Assembly: GCA_030562215.1 (NCBI GenBank)
Contig: JAUPFL010000001.1
Span: forward strand, 3,026,501-3,090,500
Direction of reading: 5' to 3'
Length of the DNA: 64,000 nt
DNA from: Peribacillus frigoritolerans
GTDB taxonomy: Bacteria > Bacillota > Bacilli > Bacillales > DSM-1321
Shown here: positions 1 to 8,382 of the stretch, piece by piece
Layout: every line of letters starts with the position of its first letter
How positions within the stretch are numbered: the stretch's first letter is position 1
Program-made: the position numbers and the translations under genes
The notes under the pieces: model-generated
Told to the model about the DNA's origin: nothing
The model's database searches: none
The model's input: only the letters and a program-made list of their open reading frames with translations

Positions 1-155
1 TCAATCACAGTCAGACCTACCTGCTTAACATAGAAAATTGTACCGGAAAATAACATAACGAGGACCAATATGAAAAGAACCTGGAAGTTCTTCAATTTAA
101 AGGCGGATCACAGAGCTTTTAGAAAACGTTTCAAGGTGAGGATAAATGAAATCAT
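1..155 (-). pseudogene. N-terminal part of a potassium channel-like membrane protein with an in-frame stop
   Basis: The minus strand has ATG at 155 preceded by AAAGGAA, then 15 codons (MISFILTLKRFLKAL), a TGA at 110-108, and the same frame continues to the window edge with a hydrophobic segment (LFILVLVMLFSGTIFY). A short basic stretch followed by a first transmembrane helix ending in SGTIFY resembles the start of two-helix Ion_trans_2 potassium channels. No clear start lies after the stop, so the gene is either a nonsense mutant or carries a base error. The pore is outside the window, so the family call is tentative. Confidence 0.45.
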
Positions 156-354
156 CGGTAATCGCTTTTCCTTTCGGTTCATTACAATTTAAGTAAAGTG
201 AATGAGTAAATCTTAATATTCGAACTTGATCAGTTCATCATCCTACTATACAGGAATTCAGTTTGGATTAAAAAAAAAAACTTGTTTTTTTGATTTCGTT
301 GTACTAAAAAAAGTTGTAACCAATAGAAGAATGTGAGTAAGAAGGAGGACAATC

Positions 355-774
355 ATGAAACCGCGTATTACTGTCATTACATTAGGTGTGGATGATTTGG
401 AAAAATCGCTGGAATTCTATCGGGATGGCCTCGGATTTCAAACAGAAGGAATAGTGGGCAAAGAATTTGAACATGGGGCCGTTGCCTTTTTCGACCTGCA
501 AGAAGGCCTAAAACTTGCCATATGGAACCGAAAGGATATAGCTCATGAGGCCAAGGTTACTTTGTCTCCGGCAAGTCCTTCTGAATTTACCATTGGTCAC
601 AACGTAGGAAGTAAAGAAGAAGTGAATATTGTGCTGGAAAAAGCCAAAAATGCTGGCGCGATCATAACCGACCCGGCACATGACACTTTCTGGGGAGGAT
701 ATTCTGCACACTTTCAAGACCCTGATGGACACCTTTGGGAAGTCGTTTGGAATCCGCTGTGGGATGGTGTATAG
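355..774 (+). CDS. VOC (glyoxalase/bleomycin-resistance) family protein
   Basis: This 139-residue protein starts at an ATG behind AGAAGGAGGAC. It has the vicinal oxygen chelate layout: a first beta-alpha-beta module opening TVITLGVDDLEKSLEFYRDG, and a second module ending FQDPDGHLWEVVWNP, where the DPDGHLWE motif supplies the typical metal-ligand glutamate. The length fits a single-chain, two-module member. The fold covers glyoxalases, dioxygenases and antibiotic-binding proteins, and nothing here fixes the substrate. It stands alone, with no operon partner. Confidence 0.9.
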   Translation: MKPRITVITLGVDDLEKSLEFYRDGLGFQTEGIVGKEFEHGAVAFFDLQEGLKLAIWNRKDIAHEAKVTLSPASPSEFTIGHNVGSKEEVNIVLEKAKNAGAIITDPAHDTFWGGYSAHFQDPDGHLWEVVWNPLWDGV

Positions 775-830
775 AATCATGTTTAGAGAGCATTTTTTTC
801 ATACCTCAGATTAATCCTTCTATTTTAATA

Positions 831-873
831 CAAAAAAATGTAGGCAAATCGAATTTCAATGAGTTTGCCTACA
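831..873 (-). terminator. Rho-independent terminator of the 902-1174 gene
   Basis: TGTAGGCAAA and TTTGCCTACA (839-848 and 864-873) form a 10-bp stem. On the minus strand it is followed by seven T residues, just beyond the stop of the small minus-strand gene. Confidence 0.8.
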
Positions 874-901
874 GTGCCTACAGTATGAAACAAGTACTTT
901 C

Positions 902-1174
902 CTAGGGGTTACGTGCTTGTTTTTTATTGATGAATTCTCTGCTTTTTGCAATCAATTCTTTATTTTTTTCAATCGCTTCGTTATTACTGTATTTCACCTG
1001 ATTAACGGTCTCATTATCTTCCATGTATTCAAGAAGCAAGTCCACTGCTTTATCCATCAGTCTTTCGATGGGGATACCTCTTTCTTCAGCCAGATTAGCG
1101 AGTCTATTAGTCAAGTACGGATTGAGGGTAATGTTTATTGGTTTTCTCGTTTCAGAATTGATAGGCCGTTCCAC
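902..1174 (-). CDS. Small ribbon-helix-helix-like hypothetical protein
   Basis: The 90-residue protein begins at a GTG (1174). Residues about 10-45 (RKPINITLNPYLTNRLANLA, then EERGIPIERLMDKAVDLLL) look like a ribbon-helix-helix DNA-binding fold: a polar beta strand followed by two amphipathic helices. The C-terminal 40 residues are charged and probably helical. A DNA-binding antitoxin-like or plasmid-type regulator is possible, but no toxin partner is adjacent. It has its own terminator. The start is uncertain because the GAAGG motif touches the GTG. Confidence 0.6.
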   Translation of the reverse strand: MERPINSETRKPINITLNPYLTNRLANLAEERGIPIERLMDKAVDLLLEYMEDNETVNQVKYSNNEAIEKNKELIAKSREFINKKQARNP

Positions 1175-1302
1175 CTTCAGTCTTTTAATCTATCATATAC
1201 CTTTCATTGGGGTTAAACAAATATAGTGTTGGGAAATGTGCATGCTTGTGGTTCATTTTGGCCCCTCAATTCTGGAAATGAAAAGTGATTTCAAAAAAGA
1301 AA

Positions 1303-1341
1303 GCAGGAAATTGACAGTGATCAATTTCCTGCTTTTTTTTT
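1303..1341. terminator. Strong hairpin terminator with no obvious upstream gene
   Basis: GCAGGAAATTGA and TCAATTTCCTGC form a perfect 12-bp stem with a 6-nt loop, followed by eight T residues on the plus strand. The reverse orientation also has a T-rich tail, so it could work both ways. No gene ends just upstream on the plus strand. Confidence 0.7.
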
Positions 1342-1462
1342 GTGCTTTTGCGGGATTCAAGAGCAGGGTTTGTACTTTTTTTATCAACAGCGAATATATA
1401 ACAGCACTATTTATTCTAAGATTTCAAAGTTTATAACACAAATCATATTTTCAATAAAAATA

Positions 1463-1489
1463 TTGACATAATGAATATAACGTTATAAT
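1463..1489 (+). promoter_or_regulatory. Putative sigma-A promoter of the PTS operon with an overlapping palindrome
   Basis: TTGACA (1463-1468) and TATAAT (1484-1489) are separated by a short 15-nt spacer. The perfect palindrome TATAACGTTATA (1476-1487) overlaps the -10 element, which is where a repressor operator would sit. No regulator gene for the operon lies in this window. Confidence 0.5.
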
Positions 1490-1548
1490 GTTTATTTATT
1501 GGAATTGTTTGTTTTTTTCAGACTCTTAATTAAAAGGGGGAAAAGTTA

Positions 1549-2876
1549 TTGAATAATTTTATGGGGTTACTCGAAATGAAAGTGCTTCCAGTTGCAAACA
1601 AAATTGGTTCACAAAGACATCTGCTGGCAATCAGGCACGGTGTTCTAGCAACACTCCCACTGACGATCATTGGCTCATTCTTTGTTATTTTATTGAATTT
1701 TCCAATCGATGGATATGACGAATGGATTGCACCTTATCGTGGTGCTTTGGATGTTCCGTTTCGGTTTACGGTCGGAGCAATGGCTTTATATGCAGCTTTT
1801 GGGGTGGGATCAGCGCTTGCTGGTCATTATAAAATAGATCAGCTCAGTGCAGGCCTTCTATCGGTCTTAGCTTTTCTGATTACTTGTGTTGTGCCTACCC
1901 AAGTCATGGAATCCGTTCCAGGTGTAATAGAAGCGGGTCGCTGGTTACCTATCAGCTCCTTGAGCGCAGCCTCATTATTCGGGGCAATAGTAACATCTTT
2001 GATCTCCGTAGAAATTTTTCATTTTCTCATTAAGCGGGATATAAAAATCAAATTACCTGATAGCGTTCCGCCAATGGTTTCGAATTCCTTTGCAGCCCTG
2101 ATTCCAACATTAGTCGTGGTCCTTCTTTTCTGGGGCATTCGTTATGGTTTGGGCTTTGACATTAACTCGATCATCACTACTTTGGTGTCACCTCTCAAAA
2201 ATTTATTGGTTGGCAATAGTTTAATAGGTGGTTTGCTTACAGTCTTTCTCATCGTTTTCTTTTGGTCGCTGGGGATTCATGGACCGGCAATATTGGGTCC
2301 GATCATACGGCCAATGTGGGATTCGGCGATTCTCGAGAATATGGATGCATTTGCAAGAACGGGTAATGCGGCGAATTTGCCCAATCTATTTACCGAACAA
2401 TTCATTCAATGGTTCGTATGGATTGGCGGGGCAGGATCAACTTTATCACTTGTTGTACTGTTCTTATTTTCAAAATCGAAGTATTTGAAAGAGCTGGGTA
2501 AACTGTCCTTTGTTCCAGGGATTTTTAATATTAACGAACCTATCATCTTTGAGCGCCCATTGTCATGAACCCCATTTTAATGGTTCCATTCATTGTTGCA
2601 CCCTTGGTAAATGTCATCGTTTCCTATACATTCTTTCAATTAGGGTTAATACCGATGATAATGGCTAAGCTGCCGTTTACGGTCTTTAGTCCAATTGCAG
2701 CTGTCATCAGTACAAATTGGACAATCATGGCCGGGGTTCTGGTTTTATTGAATTTCGTCATCTCTTTAATGATCTATTTTCCCTTTTTCAAGATGTTCGA
2801 GAAGCAGCATCTACGTGATGAAAATAAAATAGAAGCTGGACCAGGAGAAAAGAAAGCGGGCATTAAATATGCTTGA
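1549..2876 (+). pseudogene. PTS EIIC component, lactose/cellobiose family (frameshifted)
   Basis: Two overlapping frames (1549-2568 and 2565-2876) together give a polytopic EIIC of about 440 residues, the usual CelB-type length. The frame breaks at the conserved motif NINEPIIFG-PIVMNP near 2553: restoring one G in TTTGAGCG gives IFGAPIVMNP. The product would be the membrane channel that imports a disaccharide while EIIB phosphorylates it. The start is TTG at 1549 behind AAAAGGGGGAAAAG. The gene leads an operon with a small membrane protein, a MupG-like hydrolase, EIIB and EIIA. The single-base loss is more likely a sequence error than decay. Confidence 0.85.
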
Positions 2877-3165
2877 AATTATATTCGCCATTCTATCATT
2901 TGTAGGGGCACAAATCATTTTTTCCCGAACAGGGCTTGGTGAAAAATTAACACCCTGGAAATCGGTTGGCCTGTCTATTTTAATCATTAGCTTTTCTATC
3001 TTTCTGTTTACCGCAATGGGATCGACTTATTATTTGATTGTCATTGTACCAACGATTATTTGTTCTGTAATGGTATCCTCCCGCTACCGTGACTATTTAA
3101 TGGGATTACAGGCTAAGCGGGCTCAATGGAAAGAAAGTAGAAAAGGAGTGAACGATAGCTTATGA
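2869..3165 (+). CDS. Small membrane protein of the PTS operon
   Basis: This 98-residue protein overlaps the end of the EIIC gene by 8 nt and overlaps the next gene by 4 nt, so it is translationally coupled in the operon. It carries about three hydrophobic segments (roughly residues 3-18, 28-47 and 52-72) and a basic C-terminus. I do not recognise the family. Its fixed place between transporter and hydrolase suggests an accessory role in uptake, which is an inference. Confidence 0.75.
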   Translation: MLEIIFAILSFVGAQIIFSRTGLGEKLTPWKSVGLSILIISFSIFLFTAMGSTYYLIVIVPTIICSVMVSSRYRDYLMGLQAKRAQWKESRKGVNDSL

Positions 3166-4214
3166 GAAGATTAGGTATTTCAATTTATCCGGAACACTCT
3201 ACACCTGATAAAGACAAGCAATATATTAAACTTGCCCATAGTTATGGTTTTGAACGAATTTTCACGTGTTTATTATCGGTTTCAAAACCATATGAAATTG
3301 TCATGGAAGAATATAAAAATATTATTTCTTATGCGAAAGCGCTACATATGGAAGTCATTCTTGATGTTGCTCCAGCTGTTTTCGATAAGTTTGATATTAG
3401 CTATGATGATTTAAGTTTTTTCGCAGAAATGGGAGCAGACGGCGTTCGATTGGATCTTGGGTTCGATGGCTTGAAAGAAGCTAAAATGACCTATAATCCT
3501 TTAGGATTGAAAATCGAATTGAATATGAGTAATGATGTCGATTATTTATCGAACATTCTTACGCATCAGGGGAATAAAAATCAAATCATTGGCTGTCATA
3601 ATTTTTATCCGCAAAAATTCACAGGTCTCCCTTACGACTTCTTCATCGCCTGCAGTAAACGTTTTAAAGAACATGGCATTCGTACCGCTGCATTCGTTAC
3701 TTCACAAACCGGTGATATAGGTCCTTGGAGTATTAATGATGGATTATGCACATTGGAACAGCACCGGGAACTATCAATTGATGTACAGGCCAAGCATCTA
3801 TGGGCAACGGGTTTAATTGATGATGTCATCATTGGGAATGCTTACGCTAGTGAAGAGGAACTAAGAATGCTGGGATCTCTGCAGCGTGACATGATCGAGT
3901 TGAAAGTGGAACTCCATTCGGAGGCGTCACCAATTGAGCAAAAGGTCGTGTTGGATGAATTGCACCTTCGCCGTGGAGATATCAGTGAGTATATGGTCCG
4001 TTCAGTGGAGGTCCGGAAAAAATATGCGAATGATGATTTTGCAATCCGGGAAAGTATCCCACAGCATAAAGGGGCCGTTTTCATCGGCAATGATTCTTTT
4101 GGAAAATACAAAGGCGAACTTCAAGTCATCTTAAGGGATATGCCATTGGATGAACGAAAAAATGCAGTCGCCCATGTTGTAAAAGAGGAACTTTTTTTTG
4201 CTGGATTACATTAA
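3162..4214 (+). CDS. DUF871 / MupG-like 6-phospho-N-acetylmuramidase
   Basis: This 350-residue protein opens with MRRLGISIYPEHST and has a TIM-barrel N-terminal part followed by a smaller C-terminal domain of about 110 residues. The segment GADGVRLDLGFDG and the region around NFYPQKFTGLPYDFF are typical of the DUF871 family, whose Staphylococcus member MupG splits MurNAc-6P-containing disaccharides produced by a PTS. It sits between PTS EIIC and EIIB/EIIA genes, so it most likely hydrolyses the imported phosphodisaccharide in the cytoplasm. The exact sugar is inferred from family and context only. Confidence 0.85.
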   Translation: MRRLGISIYPEHSTPDKDKQYIKLAHSYGFERIFTCLLSVSKPYEIVMEEYKNIISYAKALHMEVILDVAPAVFDKFDISYDDLSFFAEMGADGVRLDLGFDGLKEAKMTYNPLGLKIELNMSNDVDYLSNILTHQGNKNQIIGCHNFYPQKFTGLPYDFFIACSKRFKEHGIRTAAFVTSQTGDIGPWSINDGLCTLEQHRELSIDVQAKHLWATGLIDDVIIGNAYASEEELRMLGSLQRDMIELKVELHSEASPIEQKVVLDELHLRRGDISEYMVRSVEVRKKYANDDFAIRESIPQHKGAVFIGNDSFGKYKGELQVILRDMPLDERKNAVAHVVKEELFFAGLH

Positions 4215-4272
4215 ACCTTGGGGCACATTTAGATTGATTAAATAACCTGAACCTAGTTTATAAGGAGGAATA

Positions 4273-4581
4273 ATGATGAATATACTATTATGCTGTTCTG
4301 CAGGAATGTCCACTAGTCTATTGGTTAATAAGATGGAGAAAGCGGCGGTGGAAGAAGGATTGAACGTGAAAATCCAGGCTGTTGCCACTATGGAAATAAG
4401 AAACCGTATAGATGAGGTGGATGTTATTCTTTTAGGCCCTCAAGTTCGTTATTTACTTAATGAAATAAAGAAAATAGGGGATGAAAAAGGAGTACCTGTA
4501 GATACGATAAATCCAATGCATTATGGATCATGTAATGGAAAGGAAGTATTGCATACGGCCCTCCAATTAATTTCAAAATAA
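4273..4581 (+). CDS. PTS EIIB component, lactose/cellobiose family
   Basis: This 102-residue cytoplasmic phosphocarrier starts with [15 protein letters not shown], the P-loop-like motif in which the cysteine preceding SAGMSTS is the phosphorylated residue. Length and fold fit CelA/LicB-type EIIB. It follows the MupG-like gene by 58 nt behind AAGGAGG and precedes EIIA by 24 nt. It would pass phosphate from EIIA to the sugar held by EIIC. The first two codons are both ATG, so the start may be either. Confidence 0.93.
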   Translation: MMNILLCCSAGMSTSLLVNKMEKAAVEEGLNVKIQAVATMEIRNRIDEVDVILLGPQVRYLLNEIKKIGDEKGVPVDTINPMHYGSCNGKEVLHTALQLISK

Positions 4582-4605
4582 CATACGATCATAAGGAGTG
4601 GTAAA

Positions 4606-4932
4606 ATGACGAAAACGAAAGAGGATCTATCAGAATTATCATTTCAATTAATCCTCCATAGCGGGAATGCCCGCAGTTGTGCAATGGAGGCCATCGCCTT
4701 GCAAAAACAAGGTAAATCAAGCGATGCCCAGGATAAATTAAAGGAAGCGGAACATGAATTTGTTGCTGCACATAAAATCCAAACCGCATTGATTCAACAA
4801 GAAATAAATGGTGAAAAATTCGATATTCCAATGCTCTTGATCCATGCTCAAGATCACTTGATGACTTCCATGACAACAAAAGATTTAGCGATAGAAATCG
4901 TGGAATTACACGAGAAAACTCAAAAGAACTAA
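4606..4932 (+). CDS. PTS EIIA component, lactose/cellobiose family
   Basis: The 108-residue protein has the all-helical EIIA-Lac/Cel pattern, with LIHAQDHLMTSM near residue 83 holding the histidine that accepts phosphate from HPr, and FQLILHSGNARS near the start. It closes the operon and is preceded by AAGGAGTGG. It would phosphorylate the EIIB encoded just upstream. No terminator of clear strength follows, only a weak hairpin with T-rich sequence near 4940-4970. Confidence 0.93.
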   Translation: MTKTKEDLSELSFQLILHSGNARSCAMEAIALQKQGKSSDAQDKLKEAEHEFVAAHKIQTALIQQEINGEKFDIPMLLIHAQDHLMTSMTTKDLAIEIVELHEKTQKN

Positions 4933-5194
4933 CAATATTCAGGAGGTTGCTGCGGCAGCCTTTTTCTTATGTTCAAAACGTGTGAACTTGCACGAGAAGG
5001 CGGCGATATATTTCTTCATGAAACTAAGCTAAATAAATATGGCAGATAAGGGTCACTCAAGATTAGGATTCTCCGAAAATTTAAATTATACTAAGGTTTG
5101 TGGCAGTAGCTATAGATACTGACACAGATTAACGAAGGATAGTCATGATAGGAAAAACAAACAACTAATTAGCAAGATCAAAGGGGAGAAAAAC

Positions 5195-6097
5195 ATGCAA
5201 AGAGTCAATCTAACTGAAGAGCTTAGTCTTTCACGCATTGTACACGGTATGTGGAGATTGGCAGATTGGAGAATTTCTGCCGAGGAAATCTTATCTCTTA
5301 TTGAATATGGAATGGAACGGGGCATCACTACATATGATCACGCCGATATATATGGAAGTTATACGTGTGAGGAGAACTTTGGGAATGCACTTTCATTAAA
5401 GCCTTCTTTACGCGATAAAATGGAGATCGTTACGAAATGTGGCATCGTTCTCCAATCAGAAAACCGTCCTTCCCATAAAAGTCACCATTACGATACTAGT
5501 AAAAGCCATATCATAAAGTCTGTTGAACAATCACTTATGAATCTTAAAACGGATTATATTGATCTATTACTTATCCATCGTCCGGATCCCCTGATGGATC
5601 CGGCGGAAACGGCTGAGGCGTTTAATCAATTAAAGGAATCAGGGAAGGTCCGAAACTTTGGAGTATCGAACTTCAAAAAACCGCAATGGGATATGCTTCA
5701 ATCTTATCTAGAATATCCGCTTGTGACGAATCAGCTGGAGCTTTCTGCATACAATCTTGAAAACTTCGAAGATGGAACCTTGAACTTATGTCAGGAAAAA
5801 GGCGTTGCGCCGATGGCATGGTCACCGCTTGCAGGAGGAAGCATCTTTGAGGAGTCGAATGAAAAGGCTGTCCGCTTAAGAAAAACGTTAGAAATCGTGA
5901 AAGAAGAAATCGGTGCCAATGGAATAGATGAAGTGATGTATGCATGGCTATTGAAACATCCCGCAAAAATCATACCAATCGTTGGATCCGGTAAGAAAGA
6001 ACGGTTGGACAGCGCCATAGATTCACTAAACTTAAGCATGGAAAAAGAGCAATGGTTTAACATATTCACAAGCTCGATGGGACATGATATTCCGTAA
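5195..6097 (+). CDS. Aldo/keto reductase family oxidoreductase
   Basis: This 300-residue (beta/alpha)8 enzyme has the aldo/keto reductase signatures: TTYDHADIYGSYTCEE with the catalytic aspartate and tyrosine, the lysine-containing EIVTKCGIV, the histidine in LLLIHRPDPLMDP, and the NADPH-binding end IIPIVGSGKKERLDSA. It resembles the YdhF subgroup of predicted oxidoreductases. Start ATG lies behind AAAGGGGAG. It is a single-gene unit ended by a strong terminator. The substrate cannot be told from sequence. Confidence 0.92.
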   Translation: MQRVNLTEELSLSRIVHGMWRLADWRISAEEILSLIEYGMERGITTYDHADIYGSYTCEENFGNALSLKPSLRDKMEIVTKCGIVLQSENRPSHKSHHYDTSKSHIIKSVEQSLMNLKTDYIDLLLIHRPDPLMDPAETAEAFNQLKESGKVRNFGVSNFKKPQWDMLQSYLEYPLVTNQLELSAYNLENFEDGTLNLCQEKGVAPMAWSPLAGGSIFEESNEKAVRLRKTLEIVKEEIGANGIDEVMYAWLLKHPAKIIPIVGSGKKERLDSAIDSLNLSMEKEQWFNIFTSSMGHDIP

Positions 6098-6134
6098 TGA
6101 ATTGTACCGTTGAACAAGAAACCATGCCTTCATT

Positions 6135-6164
6135 AATGGGGACCTCCGTAAAGAGGTCCCCATT
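6135..6164 (+). terminator. Terminator after the aldo/keto reductase
   Basis: AATGGGGACCTC and GAGGTCCCCATT form a perfect 12-bp stem with loop CGTAAA, 38 nt after the stop codon, followed by an AT-rich run. Confidence 0.85.
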
Positions 6165-6294
6165 ATTAAATTTCAAACAATGACGAGATGGACTTTCACT
6201 TTTCAAACAAAATGATTTTTGGTGAATTTTTTTTAGTGCTAATAAGAACTTGCCATATAATAAAAATACTATTTGATTTTCGAGGTGAAACAAC

Positions 6295-6530
6295 ATGAAA
6301 ATCGGGGTAATAGGCTCAAAGTATTTTGTTGGAATCCATATCAATCCACTTTCCCATGTTTCCTAAGGTACAATTCACTTCCTTTCAATATGATATGTGG
6401 AAGAAAGCAGTCTATTTATAGAAAATGCGGGAAAATAAACCGATCTAGTACTGTTTTCAGGTTCCATACCTTTTTATGGATACGAAAAGGTTAAAAGGGA
6501 TTTAATGGAAAGTATTCATATCCCATCTTC
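6295..6530 (+). pseudogene. Degenerate remnant of a regulator-like protein
   Basis: An ATG behind GAGGTGAAAC starts MKIGVIGSKYFV; the continuation is found in other frames as SIHFPMFPKVQFTSFQYDMW and then LVLFSGSIPFYGYEKVKRDL. The fragments are consecutive and read like one protein, but need at least two frameshifts and removal of in-frame stops, and homology is lost after about 6520. Unlike the single-indel genes elsewhere, this looks like real decay. The family is not identified with confidence; an IG-IG nucleotide-like start and a PBP-like second part are all that can be seen. Confidence 0.5.
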
Positions 6531-6815
6531 TGGACTTTCAGATAATCCTTGCTCAATACCTACTATTTGTCTCTCACTAACAGTGGTCTTTGTGAATTAT
6601 AATAATCGTATTTTGCATTCTTCAATAATTATAAATGTTTTTTAATATTACACTTCCAGGGTTCGGTCAAATACTAAATGGTAAATTTTTTCATCAAGAC
6701 TCTTGTGACAGTCGTTTTTCCATTTCTGTTATTGAAGGAAGGGCAGACATTTTCAATGATGGCAATCCCCAGCGGAATCCCACTTATGCGCAGGTCATTG
6801 TATATCCCATCCAAC

Positions 6816-7123
6816 TTTAATCAAAGGCGCTCGTTCCTTCGGGGCGAAGGATCAGCAAACCTTTCTGACTGTCGCTTTTTCCGCAACGATTCCAATAATC
6901 TTGACTGGGCTGCGCTTAGGATTGGGGCATGCCGTGATCGGGATTGTTGTTGGGAAACTCTATGCGGCAACCGCCGGAATCGGGTTTATGATGGCGGTCG
7001 CCGGATCGACCTTCCAAACGGATAAATTGATGGTAGGCATTCCCATCATTGCTTTGTCTGGGGTGGCTTTGGACTGAAGTAATCCGCAAGATTGAAAAAA
7101 GATTTGAGAAATGGAGGCAATAG
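6816..7123 (+). pseudogene. C-terminal fragment of a NitT/TauT-type ABC transporter permease
   Basis: One frame from 6816 reads ARSFGAKDQQTFLTVAFSAT, then IILTGLRLGLGHAVIGIVVG and AATAGIGFMMAVAGSTFQTD. This is the cytoplasmic EAA-type loop and last helices of SsuC/TauC-like permeases. A one-base shift near 7074 restores the tail TEVIRKIEKRFEKWRQ and the stop at 7121. The upstream half is unrecognisable, so the gene is truncated. An ABC substrate-binding or ATPase partner is not present. Confidence 0.75.
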
Positions 7124-7125
7124 TC

Positions 7126-7286
7126 CTATAAGAAATCGCCAAACAAGTTGGGTTTGTACAGCGATCTAGTAAGTATCAAGCAGATGAACTCTATTTCTTT
7201 GTGTGTGGCTCAGCCAAGAAGCATTCGTACATCACTTATGAAAATATGTAGTCGATTAGAGGCTTCGACGGGTGTACTATAGAAGA
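7126..7286 (+). pseudogene. Transposase N-terminal remnant (IS4-like)
   Basis: The frame gives EIAKQVGFVQRSSKYQADEL and, after a one-base shift, CSRLEASTGVL before a stop. This matches the style of the N-terminal region of DDE transposases of the IS4 superfamily common in Bacillus. Only about 50 codons remain and no terminal inverted repeats were seen, so it is an old fragment. Confidence 0.5.
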
Positions 7287-7302
7287 AACTCGTCAACAAA
7301 AA

Positions 7303-7332
7303 GTCTTTGCTCATTAGAGCAAAGGCTTCTTT
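7303..7332. terminator. Hairpin terminator
   Basis: GTCTTTGCTC and GAGCAAAGGC pair over 10 positions with a 4-nt loop. It could serve the transposase remnant on the plus strand or the small minus-strand frame that ends at 7338. Confidence 0.6.
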
Positions 7333-7337
7333 ATATT

Positions 7338-7529
7338 CTAAAAAATATCGTTATCTGATAATTCAATCACTTTAGCTTCTTCGATTAAACCTTGGTCAAT
7401 ACTTGACACTCTTTCTCTTAAAATAAGGACTATGTATTGTCTCTTTGTATCTTTTGATAATTTAAAAATAGTATCAAGTTGGTTAATAAGTAATATAATG
7501 AGGCTTTTATGCATATAAAGAAAAAACAC
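7338..7529 (-). CDS. Possible small hypothetical protein
   Basis: A 63-codon frame with a charged second half (LRERVSSIDQGLIEEAKVIE) ends directly at a bidirectional hairpin. No good ribosome binding site or family match is apparent. It could be a gene fragment in a decayed region. Confidence 0.3.
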   Translation of the reverse strand: MFFLYMHKSLIILLINQLDTIFKLSKDTKRQYIVLILRERVSSIDQGLIEEAKVIELSDNDIF

Positions 7530-7663
7530 TATCCAGATTGTTTAATTAAAATTCAAAACATAAACAATCAATGTTCTCTTAATAGTTCCATACAGCAAAT
7601 CCTTACACCGCTTGTGCTTTTATTGTGAGAATTAAGAAAAATGATAGGTAGAAGGTGAAGAAT

Positions 7664-8262
7664 ATGGAAGCAATCGTCCTAGCTGCTGGATATTCCAGCC
7701 GAGCGAATGCATTTAAAATGACTTTGCCGATGGGGCAAATGAGCGTGTTGGAGCAAACGATCTCTAAATTTGAAGGATTATGCAGCAGGGTCATCGTCGT
7801 AGCTGGATTTCAAGCGAAAATCATCCAAGAGGAAATTGTCAAAATCATCAGTGAAAATGCCTATTCATTTCAGATCAAGTTTGTTTATAATGAAAACTTT
7901 AACCAGGGAATGTTTCATTCCATTCAAAAGGGCTGCAGCGAAGTAAATGCCCCAACCTTCTTTATAACACCCGGCGATTGTCCGCTTGTAAAAAAGAAAC
8001 TATTCAGCTACTAGCAAAACACAAAGGAAACGTGGTTATTCCCAGCTTTCACTATAAAGGCGGCCATCCCATTAAATTATCAAGCGAAGTGAAACAGAAA
8101 ATTCTCGAAACCAATCCAGAGAGTAATTTGCGTGTAGTCCTGGGCGGTTACGAAAAGCAATACATGAATGTAGATGATGCGGGAGTATTAATGGATGTTG
8201 ATACACCGGAGGATTACCAAAAAGCCATTGATTATCATAATGCTTTAAATTTCTCGAAGTAA
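7664..8262 (+). pseudogene. MocA/PucB-like molybdenum cofactor nucleotidyltransferase (frameshifted)
   Basis: The protein of about 199 residues belongs to the MobA-like NTP transferase fold: MEAIVLAAGYSSR near the start is the nucleotide-binding loop, and ITPGDCPLV holds the metal-binding aspartate. It would attach CMP or GMP to molybdopterin for the dehydrogenase encoded next. ATG 7664 fits AGAAGGTG better than the GTG at 7655. The frame shifts at about 7990 in a six-A run; one more A joins PLVKK to KETIQLLAKHKG. An intact gene with a base error is likely. Confidence 0.85.
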
Positions 8263-8382
8263 AAATAAAATTAAAAACTACGAAAATCTTTAATAGAAAT
8301 GAATCATAAAAGTTCATTCTCATTGATAAAATCATAGGAAGAGGTTTCCCATTAAAAAAATGAGTCGAAGGGTGTTGTTGCA

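Noticed and set aside
1236..1436. 66-codon frame upstream of the PTS operon
   Set aside because: It runs through the perfect hairpin terminator at 1303-1341.
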